Shown: in pieces, positions 26,288 to 35,143 of the stretch
How the letters are laid out: every line of letters starts with the position of its first letter
How positions within the stretch are numbered: position 1 is the first letter of the stretch
Origin: Bacillota bacterium
Lineage (GTDB): Bacteria; Bacillota; Clostridia; Acetivibrionales; DTU013
Direction: 5' to 3'
Length of the DNA stretch: 64,000 nucleotides
Assembly (NCBI GenBank): GCA_023426125.1
Contig: JAFABI010000012.1
Location: 62,001-126,000 of the forward strand
Made by a program: the position numbers and the translations under genes
Notes under the pieces: model-generated
The model's database searches: none
What the model was told of the DNA's origin: nothing
Seen by the model: the letters and a program-made list of their open reading frames with translations, nothing else

Positions 26288-27601
26288 TTACTCCGGATAA
26301 ATTGCGTAGCTATAATCTTCAATCAGGTCAACAACCCTGTCTGTCAGTAAAGCTTCCGCATCCTTTTCCAGGCGCCCTTCCCGGATTTTGCGGAACTGAT
26401 TGGGAAAATACTGGCTGATTAACGACATGTTCAAGTCGATTGATTTCAGATTGTTCATTAAAAGCTCTATGGAACCGGCGACTTCCGGCACGGTAAGATA
26501 GTACCTGCACCTGTCGGACAAGCTGTACCTCCTTGCTATGCGTTGCTCGTCCTCCGTACCGTGGTAATATTTGTTCCAGTTGGAGGGATCCTTGAGCATT
26601 GCTGCCTCCAGCGTTTCAATAAAGCTGGAAAGCCTGACATCCCTCCTACCGCCAAGAAGCTCATTCTCCATATGATTCAGCAGGAAAAGACCTTCCCTGA
26701 GGGCATAGGTGAGCGCCGGACCAACTTTGAGTATGGCAATGCCGTCTTTAACCATTTCTTTTAAAGCGGACCGCTTTTGATAATCGGTGGAATGGCCCTC
26801 AAAAACCAACTGCGGATATTTATCCATTGCGCCGCAAAGCTGCCTTGCCGCGTTTCTGTCATAATCATGAATAACCGAGTCTCCAAATTCCACCCCCGGC
26901 TGGACAACAACGGCAATGACGTTCTCCCATGCTTCCTGGAGTCCGACGTCAATAAAAGCTTTCCGGAAAAGCTCCACCGTCTTTGCAAAATCTCCGGGAT
27001 CCGTCACCTTAAGGCCTTCATCCTCCTGTACTCCGCCGGGGACGGGCACCTCGCTCCCAATTACATAGACAGGCCGCATCGCAACCGGGTCCTTCCTCAT
27101 CCGCTCCGCATAAGCGGCTTCAGCCGCCAAACATAGCTTTGCTCCTCTTTGAGCAACAACAGCCGGGGACAGCGGTTCTGTAAGGCTGTCACCGCCAAGC
27201 CGCATGCTGGCATCCAGATGGATCTTCGTGAACCCGGCGGACACATACTGCATTACCAGTTCCGCCGCCTTGTCCATAGCCTCGCCGGCCGCTTCAGCCT
27301 TCCAGACCAAAGGACCCAGATGATCCCCGCCGAGAATAACCTTCTCTGCCGGAAATCCTGCCTCTCCGGCGGCCGACAGGACAAAATCCCTGAAATCGGC
27401 CGGCGTCATGCCCGTATAGCCTCCATACTGATTTACCTGGTTTGCCGTAGCTTCGACCAGTACAAATTCATTTTCTTCCAGAGCGCTTTTCATCGCTGCC
27501 TTTATCACGTACTTGTTTGCGCTGCAGATGGAACATATTCCTTTATAAACTCCGGACTTTTGCAGTCTGACGATTTCCTTCAAAGGGTGAAAAAAACTCA
27601 T
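26288..27601 (-). CDS. GatZ/KbaZ-like tagatose-bisphosphate aldolase subunit
   Basis: A 437-residue TIM-barrel protein matching GatZ/KbaZ/AgaZ: GIYSICSAN-like lead (GICSICSANKYVIKAAM), VEATANQVNQYGGYTGM, ILGGDHLGP and FEGHSTDYQ motifs. In enterobacteria this chain activates the class II aldolase GatY/KbaY, which cleaves tagatose 1,6-bisphosphate. No GatY/KbaY gene is in the cluster. The protein is therefore either paired with an aldolase elsewhere or has its own activity. It is 61 bases after the PfkB kinase gene and shares its strand. Confidence 0.85.
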   Translation of the reverse strand: MSFFHPLKEIVRLQKSGVYKGICSICSANKYVIKAAMKSALEENEFVLVEATANQVNQYGGYTGMTPADFRDFVLSAAGEAGFPAEKVILGGDHLGPLVWKAEAAGEAMDKAAELVMQYVSAGFTKIHLDASMRLGGDSLTEPLSPAVVAQRGAKLCLAAEAAYAERMRKDPVAMRPVYVIGSEVPVPGGVQEDEGLKVTDPGDFAKTVELFRKAFIDVGLQEAWENVIAVVVQPGVEFGDSVIHDYDRNAARQLCGAMDKYPQLVFEGHSTDYQKRSALKEMVKDGIAILKVGPALTYALREGLFLLNHMENELLGGRRDVRLSSFIETLEAAMLKDPSNWNKYYHGTEDEQRIARRYSLSDRCRYYLTVPEVAGSIELLMNNLKSIDLNMSLISQYFPNQFRKIREGRLEKDAEALLTDRVVDLIEDYSYAIYPE

Positions 27602-27662
27602 ATCGGTTCTCCTCTTCTGCCGCTGCTTGTTTTCCCCGATTATGTACTTATTCCATGGTCTC

Positions 27663-28595
27663 TCACAGCGAGCCGTTGCTAATCAATTTCTTCACTTCCT
27701 CCAGCGTGGCGCACGCAGCTGCGCCGCCGATCCTGGTCACACTGATGGATCCGCAGGCGTTGCCGTAATTCATGCACTCCTCCAGCCCCATGCCGTTTAA
27801 AAACGCATAAAGGAAGCCTGCATTGAAAGAATCACCCGCTCCGGTAGTATCCACAGGCTTTAAATCATAGGTGCCCTTTCGCACCAGCGTATCGCCTCTC
27901 TTTGCCATAGCCCCCCTGGGTCCGCACTTCACGACAATGGTCCCGCAAAGCCGGGACAGCATTTCCAAAGCCTCTTCGGTATTTTCTTTTTTGCTGATGT
28001 TCAGTGCCTCTGTCTCATTTGGAAAGAAAATGTCCGTAACGCCGAGGACTTCAAAAATTCCATAATCCCAGTTCCCGGTATCATCCCAGCCGGCATCCAA
28101 AGAAGTGGTGACTCCCCTTTTCCTTGCTTCGGCAAACAGTTTTGCAATTCCCGGCCTTAATTTACTTTGCAAAAAGAAGGAGCCAATGTGGATATGGCGT
28201 GTCTGGTCCAGCAGGTGAAAGTCGATATCCTCCAGGGTCAGAGAATCGATGGAGCCCAGGTATGTTACCAGCGCTCTGTCCTTTTCCGTGCTTAAAGAGA
28301 CGGTAACACCCGTTTTGATCGTATCGTCCGTTATCAGATGGTCAAGGGCTATGCCATAATCCTCCAGGCTTTTTCGGGCGGTCTCTCCGAAGCTGTCCCT
28401 CCCGGTTTTGCCGACAAAACCGGTTTTCAGGCCCAGCCGCGCTATGCCGCAGGCGCATATTGCCGTAGAGCTGCCCATGACTACATTGAAGCCCTCCGCA
28501 ATGATTTCCCTTCCCGCCACCGGCATGCTTTTCATGCCCGTCAGGATTAAATCGGCATTTAACTCACCAATCGCCAGTACATCAAATTTTTTCAT
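27663..28595 (-). CDS. PfkB-family sugar kinase
   Basis: A 310-residue ribokinase-family protein. The N-terminal FDVLAIGELNADLIL strand and the C-terminal signature DTTGAGDSFNAGFLYA (catalytic Asp in GAGD) identify it. Given neighbours, tagatose-6-phosphate or a related ketose/amino-sugar substrate is plausible, but PfkB specificity cannot be read from sequence by eye. The start is uncertain: ATG at 28595 lies 13 bases after GGGAGG, an ATG four codons earlier lies only one base after it. Confidence 0.85.
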   Translation of the reverse strand: MKKFDVLAIGELNADLILTGMKSMPVAGREIIAEGFNVVMGSSTAICACGIARLGLKTGFVGKTGRDSFGETARKSLEDYGIALDHLITDDTIKTGVTVSLSTEKDRALVTYLGSIDSLTLEDIDFHLLDQTRHIHIGSFFLQSKLRPGIAKLFAEARKRGVTTSLDAGWDDTGNWDYGIFEVLGVTDIFFPNETEALNISKKENTEEALEMLSRLCGTIVVKCGPRGAMAKRGDTLVRKGTYDLKPVDTTGAGDSFNAGFLYAFLNGMGLEECMNYGNACGSISVTRIGGAAACATLEEVKKLISNGSL

Positions 28596-28655
28596 AGATA
28601 CTTGCATGCCTCCCGCTGTGCAAAAAAACAGCACAAAAAGTAATGAAAATCATAT

Positions 28656-29696
28656 TCACAGCTTGATCCAGGGTTCCAGTCCGTCGGGGCTGTCGGGGTT
28701 GACGCCTGTTTTTACCGCTCGATAATAGGATATCATCTGCGGGATAAAAATGAAAGGAATTCCGCGCAAAACATGTTCCATTTCATACCCTGAAGAAATA
28801 TGAAGCTTCACACCGTCGATCTCCTTTACCCGGGCATCGGTATAAACCACGGTTTTGGCTCCCTTCTTTACAACCTCGGAAATAAGATCCTTTTGCTTAT
28901 CGTAATCCTCTGCGGTCAAGCAGGCGATTACCAGCGTGTTCTTCTTTATCATCACCATGGGGCCGTGGCGGGAATCAAGGAGGTGATAATAGTTCGACGG
29001 CGTTTGCGCTATTTCCTGGAAGGCAAGCGCCCCTTCATTTGCCAGGCCTTGCAGCTCACCGTCCGCCAGCACCACTGCGTTATCCCAATCCATCCCGGCA
29101 ACTTCCTCCAGCGCCTTCTCATACTTAGCCATATATTCATTTCCTGAGCCAATTACCTTTTCCAGGCCTGTGATTACCGCCGTATCCTCACTCAGGTACC
29201 CGATGATCTGGACCATTGCGGCATAAAGGCTGCTGACCGTCCTGGTCTGGCAAACGCTTTCATCAAAAGCCCACGGTATGCACACAGTATAATCCGAGAT
29301 TTTGGAAAGCTGGGAATCTTCCACGCAGACGATACTTAAAACAGGTAGATTCATCGAAGCTTTTAAAAGCTTGACGGAATTGATCACTTCCGACGTGCTT
29401 CCGGACCTTGAAGCGACGACCAGCATTGTGCCTTCAAGGCTTTTGGAATACCTTTCGTAATGGAGCATGAGGTCTCCGGCCGGGATTGAAGACGCACATA
29501 TACCCATTTTTACCTTTGCAATCCTTTCAAAGGATTGTGCCAGATAATAGCCCGAACCGCAGCCCGTAAACAGGACAGACCCTGGCTGCTTTGCCTTGAA
29601 AAACGCTTTTAGCTCTTTTTCCTGTCCTGCGATACAATCTAAAGTCTTTTTTAAGGAATCATACTGTGACTTGCATTCCTGATAAGTCAGACTCAT
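28656..29696 (-). CDS. SIS-domain sugar isomerase/deaminase, AgaS-like
   Basis: A 346-residue protein with two SIS domains (about 40-170 and 200-330). Motifs include SVLFTGCGSGYYLAQSFERI, VVASRSGSTSEVINSV and DSRHGPMVMI. The arrangement matches AgaS/GlmS-C-like isomerases that act on amino-sugar or ketose phosphates. With the kinase and GatZ-like genes it suggests galactosamine or N-acetylgalactosamine catabolism. ATG at 29696 is chosen after GGGGGTGG. It is the first gene of the three-gene unit, with the GntR gene upstream on the same strand beyond a family B repeat. Confidence 0.82.
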   Translation of the reverse strand: MSLTYQECKSQYDSLKKTLDCIAGQEKELKAFFKAKQPGSVLFTGCGSGYYLAQSFERIAKVKMGICASSIPAGDLMLHYERYSKSLEGTMLVVASRSGSTSEVINSVKLLKASMNLPVLSIVCVEDSQLSKISDYTVCIPWAFDESVCQTRTVSSLYAAMVQIIGYLSEDTAVITGLEKVIGSGNEYMAKYEKALEEVAGMDWDNAVVLADGELQGLANEGALAFQEIAQTPSNYYHLLDSRHGPMVMIKKNTLVIACLTAEDYDKQKDLISEVVKKGAKTVVYTDARVKEIDGVKLHISSGYEMEHVLRGIPFIFIPQMISYYRAVKTGVNPDSPDGLEPWIKL

Positions 29697-29850
29697 CTTT
29701 GCCACCCCCAAAAAACAAAATTCAATATATCATCATATTGTTATAACCATTATAAATCCTTCCGCTTATAAATTCAAGCTTCCCTCAAAATAAATTCGTC
29801 AAGGACAGGCTGGCTATTGGTATATCTCCCTCCGGATATGCAGCCGTAAA

Positions 29851-29989
29851 AGCACTGAAAATATCCCTTCCGCTTTTCACAAATGCCGGTTGCACAGGCG
29901 GGCAGCATGTAAAGCATTTGGGGACTGCTACGGCTGCAATGGACTTCCTTTGCAGCAACCAAAGCAGAAAGCCATATTCCGCCAATGCT
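29851..29989. repeat. Family B inverted-repeat element, copy 4 (inverted, diverged)
   Basis: In reverse it reads GTCCATTGCAGCCG, then an AAATGCTTTACATG centre, then GGAAGGGATATTTTCAGTGC, matching copies 1 and 2. Its outer end on the left is AGCACTGAAAATATC. Its other end reaches 29989, which is also the first base of the stop codon of the GntR gene. A TA lies at each edge. Confidence 0.7.
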
Positions 29990-30711
29990 TACTTCAGCAC
30001 GATGTTGTACTTATACCTGTCTCCTCTGATAAGACCTTCGCAATATTCGACGACCTCGCCCTTTGACCTGGTTACCCGTTCTATTTTCAATGCGGCTGAA
30101 TTCTTTTTTACGCCAAGCAGCCCGGCATTTTTTTCATCGGCTACAAGCACCGCTTCAAAGGATTCCCAGGCTTCATCGGGAACGATTCCGTAAGATATCT
30201 TCAGCGTATTGTAAAGACCGTCGCTTTCAATACTTTCTCTTTCAAGTCCGGGTGCAATTGCGGTGGGAATATAGGAAGCTTCTATGGCAAAGGGTTCCTT
30301 GTCCGCTTTTCTCAGCCGATGGATGCCATAGACCTTTTCTCCTTTTTTGATTTCAAGGATTCCCGAAATTCTATCGCTGCTTTCCATTATGTTGAATTCT
30401 ATGATGTTTGCTACCGGGACGGCGCCCATTTTCCTGATTTCCTCACTGAAGCTGTAAAAGCTGCCCAGTCTCTGCTCCAGCTTCGGAACGGTGACAAAGG
30501 TCCCCCGCCCCTGTTTCCTGTATAGATAGCCTTCCTTTTCCAGCTCATCCAGCGCCTGCCGGACCGTTATCCTGCTGACACGGTACAATTCGCACAACTC
30601 CCGTTCCGTTGGAATTCTGGTATTCACAGGCCACTGGTTTTCCTTTATTTTCTTTATTAGAATTTCCTTCAACTGGTAATATAGTGATACCGGCAATTTC
30701 TCGTCAAGCAT
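29989..30711 (-). CDS. GntR/HutC-family regulator (UTRA domain)
   Basis: A 240-residue regulator. The winged-helix domain (PVSLYYQLKEIL, PTERELCELYRVSRITVRQA, GRGTFV) occupies 5-75, followed by a UTRA effector domain, which in relatives binds sugar phosphates. ATG at 30711 has GGGAGG; the frame is open 38 codons upstream without such a site. It precedes the SIS/PfkB/GatZ genes and probably controls them, with an amino-sugar phosphate as inferred ligand. Its stop codon coincides with the edge of a family B repeat. Confidence 0.87.
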   Translation of the reverse strand: MLDEKLPVSLYYQLKEILIKKIKENQWPVNTRIPTERELCELYRVSRITVRQALDELEKEGYLYRKQGRGTFVTVPKLEQRLGSFYSFSEEIRKMGAVPVANIIEFNIMESSDRISGILEIKKGEKVYGIHRLRKADKEPFAIEASYIPTAIAPGLERESIESDGLYNTLKISYGIVPDEAWESFEAVLVADEKNAGLLGVKKNSAALKIERVTRSKGEVVEYCEGLIRGDRYKYNIVLK

Positions 30712-30818
30712 CTTAACCGTCCTCCCGCCGTCATCGGAAAACCTTCCGATTTGGTTATAACTATATAATAATATAATGGGCAGAAGATGACAATAGCCAT
30801 CGATAAGCATGTTCGTCA

Positions 30819-30846
30819 TTGACATATTGTTACATATCTGTATAAT
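30819..30846 (+). promoter_or_regulatory. Consensus sigma-A promoter
   Basis: TTGACA (30819-30824), a 16-base spacer, and TATAAT (30841-30846) sit 35 bases before the start of the small zinc-ribbon-like gene. Both hexamers are perfect. Confidence 0.8.
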
Positions 30847-30881
30847 TATATTTAGTTTAACTATTTTGTAAAGGAGAAGGA

Positions 30882-31073
30882 ATGTTTCTGTTTAAAACTC
30901 TTCGATGCTTTAATTGTCAGTCGGTTATAGTCAATCTACCTGTAGAGGAACTGAAGAAGCTTCACGGGCTTTCTTTCAGATGTGAGTGTTGCAATCATTT
31001 GAACCTGTTGGAAGGACATACTTTTGTAAAGACACAGGATCAGAATACCACCAGCATTTATAGCCTTCTATAA
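30882..31073 (+). CDS. 63-residue zinc-ribbon-like protein
   Basis: A small protein with two CxxC knuckles, Cys9-Cys12 (CFNC) and Cys34-Cys37 (CECC), about 21 residues apart, as in a zinc ribbon. It has AAGGAGAAGG before the ATG and a consensus promoter upstream, and a hairpin follows it, so it is a complete single-gene unit. I do not recognise the family; binding of zinc and a role in nucleic-acid or protein contact are inferred from the knuckles only. Confidence 0.65.
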   Translation: MFLFKTLRCFNCQSVIVNLPVEELKKLHGLSFRCECCNHLNLLEGHTFVKTQDQNTTSIYSLL

Positions 31074-31089
31074 TATAATCTTTTCTGCC

Positions 31090-31125
31090 GGGGGAAGGGA
31101 TAAGAATCCTTTCCCTCGGGTACGG
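31090..31125 (+). terminator. Terminator-like hairpin after the zinc-ribbon gene
   Basis: CCGGGGGAAGGGAT pairs with ATCCTTTCCCTCGG around a short loop. It lies 17-50 bases after the stop codon. There is no T-run after the stem, so efficiency is uncertain; it also lies just after the minus-strand URO-D gene and could serve both. Confidence 0.5.
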
Positions 31126-31140
31126 AAGGCCGGATAGAGA

Positions 31141-32226
31141 TTATGCGCCATACTTCATTGCGGCCCGGTAGAGAGCCAGAACATTCTCAACAGGCGTATC
31201 GGCCTGCATATTGTGGGCAGTGCACAAAATATACCCACCGCCCGGACCAAGGGTCTCTATCCTGTCCTTCACTTCGTTTTCCACATCCTCAACGCTGCCA
31301 TAGGGCATCGTATTCTGTATATCGATCCCACCCTGGAAGCAAATATACCCGCCATAGTTCTTCTTTATTTTCCCGAAGTCCATGCCTGCGGCTTGCGGCT
31401 GCAGTGACTGCAGAATATCCAGCCCGCAATCGATAAATTCGGGAATCAATGGTTCAATGGAACCACAGGTATGGTGCATGACCTTGCTTCCATAGCGATG
31501 GGCCAGCTCAATAAACCTTTTAAACCCCGGTTTAAAAAATCTGCGCCACATTTCTCTGCTCATGATCATACTGTTCTGCGTACCGAAATCGTCCCCCATA
31601 AAAAAGATGTCTATTTTCCCGGCAGCATTCTCAAAAATTCTTTTGTTATATTCAAGATAAAACGCAACAAATCTTTCAATCATGGCCTCTACCAATCCGG
31701 GATTCAAATACAGGTCCAGCATTATCTGCTCGACCCCTCTCAGATACATTGCCGGCTTTAGCTGGGCCGTCCTGTTGAGCCTGTCTCCACCGCATATGAC
31801 TGCAAACCCGTAGTACTCCTCCGCCATATCGCCGGCACACGAATAATCATACCAGTCGGCGGAAGGCCACCCTCCATAGTTTTCAATATCCTTGACATTT
31901 TCAGCCCCGGCCAGCGGATGCTCCACTACATGCTCATAGCTGCCTTTACCGGGATCGCCTTCATTGACAGGAACGTTCTTTCTTCTTACACCCCAGATAT
32001 CCATTCCGGAGCCGTCTTCGAACTTCTGAAGCCGGGGGCCATTGTAGACCGTTCCCTCGATAAATCTGCAGTCGATGTTCAAATACCGGTACAGCTGTTC
32101 AATTCCATTCAGATTCAGCGCCTCCATGACTCTGCGGCTGACGGTCGCGTCAGCCCAGTAATCCAGGGGTATCCTGTCGGGCTCCTCCATTTTCAGAGCT
32201 ATTTTAACTCTTTCTTTGGAATTCAT
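31141..32226 (-). CDS. Uroporphyrinogen decarboxylase-superfamily methyltransferase-like protein
   Basis: A 361-residue URO-D/MtaA-type barrel: SKERVKIALKMEEPDRIPLD at the start. A likely zinc site is His252-x-Cys254 (HHTCGS) plus Cys335 (YILCTAHN), as in corrinoid-dependent methyltransferases MtaA/CmuA. No corrinoid protein gene is nearby. Homologues occur widely in clostridial sugar clusters with unknown roles, so heme synthesis is unlikely. ATG at 32226 is chosen as the start of family similarity; AAAGGGA lies rather far upstream. It follows an RpiR regulator by 45 bases. Confidence 0.78.
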   Translation of the reverse strand: MNSKERVKIALKMEEPDRIPLDYWADATVSRRVMEALNLNGIEQLYRYLNIDCRFIEGTVYNGPRLQKFEDGSGMDIWGVRRKNVPVNEGDPGKGSYEHVVEHPLAGAENVKDIENYGGWPSADWYDYSCAGDMAEEYYGFAVICGGDRLNRTAQLKPAMYLRGVEQIMLDLYLNPGLVEAMIERFVAFYLEYNKRIFENAAGKIDIFFMGDDFGTQNSMIMSREMWRRFFKPGFKRFIELAHRYGSKVMHHTCGSIEPLIPEFIDCGLDILQSLQPQAAGMDFGKIKKNYGGYICFQGGIDIQNTMPYGSVEDVENEVKDRIETLGPGGGYILCTAHNMQADTPVENVLALYRAAMKYGA

Positions 32227-32271
32227 AATTACATCTGTCCCTTTCATTGCGCACAAAGCGAAAAAGTTCTC

Positions 32272-33123
32272 TCAAAACCGCATCTCATTCAGTATTTCAG
32301 TCATGTTTTCCAGATTTTCAACGACCGATTCATACTTTCTTAAAGCAATGCAGGAGTATAGGCTGTCCAGCAGCGCAATATGCGCAATACGGGAAGAAAA
32401 GGCTTCTTTCATAAACCTGGTTTCCGGTGTGGAAGTGACCAGTTTGATATCGGACACCTCGATGATGGGACTTTTCATATAGCTTGTTATGCATAAAGTT
32501 TTCGCACCCTTGCCTCGGGCAATTTCAAGGGTTCGTACAGTATCCCTGGTCCTGCCGGTATGAGAAATCCCTACGGCTGCACAATCTGCGTCCAGCAGGC
32601 CGGCCGATATCCGCATTACATGAGGGTCGGTCGCCACATATGCCGGCAGGCCGATACGCATAAAACGGTAATAGGCGTCGGATGCCAGGCTTGCAGAGGT
32701 ACCCACCCCGTAGAATTCTATTCTTTTGGCATTCAGCAATAAATCCACGGCGCTGCGCAGCCCGTCCCCGTCCAGCAGGTTGACCGATTCGGCAAGGGCA
32801 CGCATGCTGGAGGCAAATACCTTGGAGGTTATTTCCAACGGTCCGTCATCCTTTGATATATCTTCCATGATAAGCTCTTCAGGTTTTTTCAGGTTTCTGG
32901 CAATATTGATTTTCAGTTGTGTAAACCCGTCATACCCAAGTCCCTGGCAGAACCGGATTATGCTGGAATCCGCCACGCCCGCCTTTTTGGCAACCTGGGC
33001 AACCGTCATATTCACTGCTGTCTCAGGCTCCTTTAAGATAAAATCCGCAATTTTTTTCTCTACATCATGCAGATCCGGATAATTGCTTTTTATAGCAACA
33101 AGGCAATTGGAATATTCCTTCAT
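32272..33123 (-). CDS. RpiR-family transcriptional regulator
   Basis: A 283-residue regulator. The N-terminal helix-turn-helix (ADFILKEPETAVNMTVAQVA through SIIRFCQGLGYDGFTQLKIN) and a C-terminal SIS domain (IEFYGVGTSASLASDAYYRF, GISHTGRTRDTV) are typical; the SIS domain senses a phosphosugar. AGGAGGGATGAA precedes the ATG at 33123. It lies 10 bases after the PHP gene and before the URO-D-like gene, so it is probably co-transcribed and may regulate the whole set. Confidence 0.88.
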   Translation of the reverse strand: MKEYSNCLVAIKSNYPDLHDVEKKIADFILKEPETAVNMTVAQVAKKAGVADSSIIRFCQGLGYDGFTQLKINIARNLKKPEELIMEDISKDDGPLEITSKVFASSMRALAESVNLLDGDGLRSAVDLLLNAKRIEFYGVGTSASLASDAYYRFMRIGLPAYVATDPHVMRISAGLLDADCAAVGISHTGRTRDTVRTLEIARGKGAKTLCITSYMKSPIIEVSDIKLVTSTPETRFMKEAFSSRIAHIALLDSLYSCIALRKYESVVENLENMTEILNEMRF

Positions 33124-33133
33124 TTCATCCCTC

Positions 33134-34033
33134 CTAAGGTTTTTCGAACAATTCCTTCCTGTAAACCGGCTGTGTCCAGAGCATGGCGCCGTGTTCACTG
33201 ATGACTTGAACCCTGATATACGGCTCATCGCCTTTCAGCCGGTATTCACCATGCTTATCCAGCTGTCTGCCAAGAATTTTACCCTCCCTGCCTATAAACA
33301 GATATTCGCATTCGGTAACGTATGTATCTTTCGCAGCCGCCGATACTCTAACCATACCGTCTGCAACCGACATTTCATTCAGAACAAGGCCCGTCGAGGC
33401 ATAGAAGCTTCCTCTCAGTATTGCGTCCTTTATATCCCCGGGCTCTCCGGACGGCGTATATATCATGTTCCATGTCCTGGCCAGATCATACCACCGGTGA
33501 AAATCATCATTGGCAAAGCCCCAGACAAGCTTTCCCTGCGACAGAAGGTAATCCCATGTGTCGGTTGCCAGCCCCGAACCGGATAACCTGGAAATCACAC
33601 CATTATAAATCTCTATCCCGGCATAGCCTTTTAATTTGTCTATTTTCTCCCATGGCCAATATTCCTTATAGATCCAGTTAGGATGGCACAGAATTACAAA
33701 TCCCTCCTGTTCGGTGCACGAATCGATTACCTCCTGGTGGGCTCCCATAAAAACCTTTCCCACATCAATACAGAGCATGTGCAGATCCTGACTATACTCA
33801 AAGCCGTTAAATGTCACCATGCCCTGCCTGGAGGCGAGTTCAGCCGCATCCAGAAAAAAATCATGATTTGACAGGGTCAGCACGCTATAGCCTGCTTCTT
33901 TATATAAAGCGACTACATCCTCCGCCTTGTATGCCCCACAAGTGCCTTCACCTGTCCCTGCATGGGTATGGAAATTGGCTTTTAGCCACTGGCCGCCGCC
34001 TTCCTGCAAATTACCGTATGGGTTAATATACAT
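33134..34033 (-). CDS. PHP-domain metal-dependent hydrolase
   Basis: A 299-residue PHP protein. KANFHTHAGTGEGTCGAYKA gives HxH, then LTLSNHDF, NGFEYSQDLHMLCID, ILCHPNW and FANDDFHRW supply further His/Asp/Glu ligands expected of a PHP active site. A C-terminal beta-rich part (about 205-299) resembles the ligand-type domain of other PHP hydrolases. Substrate is unknown, perhaps a phosphoester or a sugar-linked group, given neighbours. Start is uncertain between ATG 34033 and TTG 34042. Confidence 0.78.
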   Translation of the reverse strand: MYINPYGNLQEGGGQWLKANFHTHAGTGEGTCGAYKAEDVVALYKEAGYSVLTLSNHDFFLDAAELASRQGMVTFNGFEYSQDLHMLCIDVGKVFMGAHQEVIDSCTEQEGFVILCHPNWIYKEYWPWEKIDKLKGYAGIEIYNGVISRLSGSGLATDTWDYLLSQGKLVWGFANDDFHRWYDLARTWNMIYTPSGEPGDIKDAILRGSFYASTGLVLNEMSVADGMVRVSAAAKDTYVTECEYLFIGREGKILGRQLDKHGEYRLKGDEPYIRVQVISEHGAMLWTQPVYRKELFEKP

Positions 34034-34229
34034 CTCACGCAAAACTTCCTTCCATAATTAAGTGATGCTAAAATTATACAACGCTCAGGAATAAAATTCA
34101 ATATGAAATATATTTTTAGGAATATTATTCTATCTCTCTCTGATAACGAATATGCCTTGACACAAAAACGCCAAGGCATATCCTTATTCCGGTGGTTAGT
34201 AACTATGAAAATTATTTTTATATGGCTTA

Positions 34230-34370
34230 GGACTCGCCAAAATATAACTTCCGATAATCTTTTCCGGGGAACTACGCTTGGTAGGTTGCATAGGCGAGCA
34301 GCAAGCTTTAGCTTGTGACCACCCCGCTCCATTCCCCGAAAAGAACCGGAACTAGTATTTTAGCCGATCC
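34230..34370. repeat. Family B inverted-repeat element, copy 3
   Basis: GGACTCGCCAAAATATAACT then TCCG on the left is inverted at the right as CCGGAACTAGTATTTTAGCC. The centre has GGTTGCATAGGCGAGCAGCA and AAGCTTTAGCTTG. Its right end is base 34370, directly next to the stop codon of the CBM9-like gene (34371-34373). TTA lies at both edges. Confidence 0.78.
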
Positions 34371-35012
34371 TTACTCCAATGCAAGGCTTCCAAAGAATTG
34401 CGGCGTGTGGAAATTCCTTATGTTCTCGTCCACCGGATTCCAGCAGCCATAATGGGGAAACGGGGTTTCATCGCCGCACTTGTAGAAATTCCCCCTCATC
34501 TTTTTCCCAGGCTTTGGTTCAAAGTCGTTATAATACTCTTTGATAAAATCAAAGGGAATGGTGTAAACGATATTCCAGAACGGTCCTTTGAACATATCAT
34601 ATCCGCCTTCCGGCACTGAAGACTTCACTTTGAAGACGGTGTGGTCCGCTTTTTCAAGAAGCCCCCAGTCGTTGCGGCCTGAGCCCATGCCAAGCAGCAA
34701 AACCCCGGCGGCGTTTATTTCAAAATTCAGGTACCGGCTGCCGCTCTCCGGCATGGGGTTTAAAAAAAATTCAACGCAGCTGTCCTTGTATACGGGACTG
34801 TTTCCGTCAAAATTCCTTACGGTGATCTTGTCTTCCCAGGCAGTGAAACGGACATGCAGGCCGGTGTCCGAACTGCAAACCGCCGCCTCCACCTTGGGCT
34901 TGTAGCCGTTTGTCTCCCAGAGGTAACGTTCAATGGATATTTGGGGTAAATGAATCCAGGTGTTCTCATCTACTGCCGCGTTTACTTTCCTGATTACATA
35001 GTTCTTTTCCAT
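34371..35012 (-). CDS. CBM9-like carbohydrate-binding domain protein
   Basis: A 213-residue protein resembling family 9-like carbohydrate-binding domains found alone in Firmicutes and Bacteroidetes: WIHLPQISIERYLWE, DSCVEFFLNPMPESGSRYLN and IPFDFIKEYY are characteristic. There is no signal peptide, so it appears cytoplasmic, which fits an enzyme of unknown activity or a sugar-binding accessory rather than an extracellular binding module. It has AAAGGAG before the ATG. Its last codon abuts a family B repeat. The M24 peptidase gene is upstream on the same strand. Confidence 0.75.
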   Translation of the reverse strand: MEKNYVIRKVNAAVDENTWIHLPQISIERYLWETNGYKPKVEAAVCSSDTGLHVRFTAWEDKITVRNFDGNSPVYKDSCVEFFLNPMPESGSRYLNFEINAAGVLLLGMGSGRNDWGLLEKADHTVFKVKSSVPEGGYDMFKGPFWNIVYTIPFDFIKEYYNDFEPKPGKKMRGNFYKCGDETPFPHYGCWNPVDENIRNFHTPQFFGSLALE

Positions 35013-35143
35013 GGAAATCTCCTTTACGTCCTCAAGATTTTAATATCATCCCAATGGCAGGATTGCAAGGGTCATTGCCCTTCGCCCCGGCAAGGGACCG
35101 AAAGGGCTGTAAGAAACAAAGCCCCAGACCGGAAAACCTGCAA

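Noticed and set aside
31141..32226. HemE heme-biosynthesis enzyme
   Set aside because: The HxC and distal Cys zinc-type site and sugar-gene context fit the methyltransferase-like branch, not uroporphyrinogen decarboxylase.
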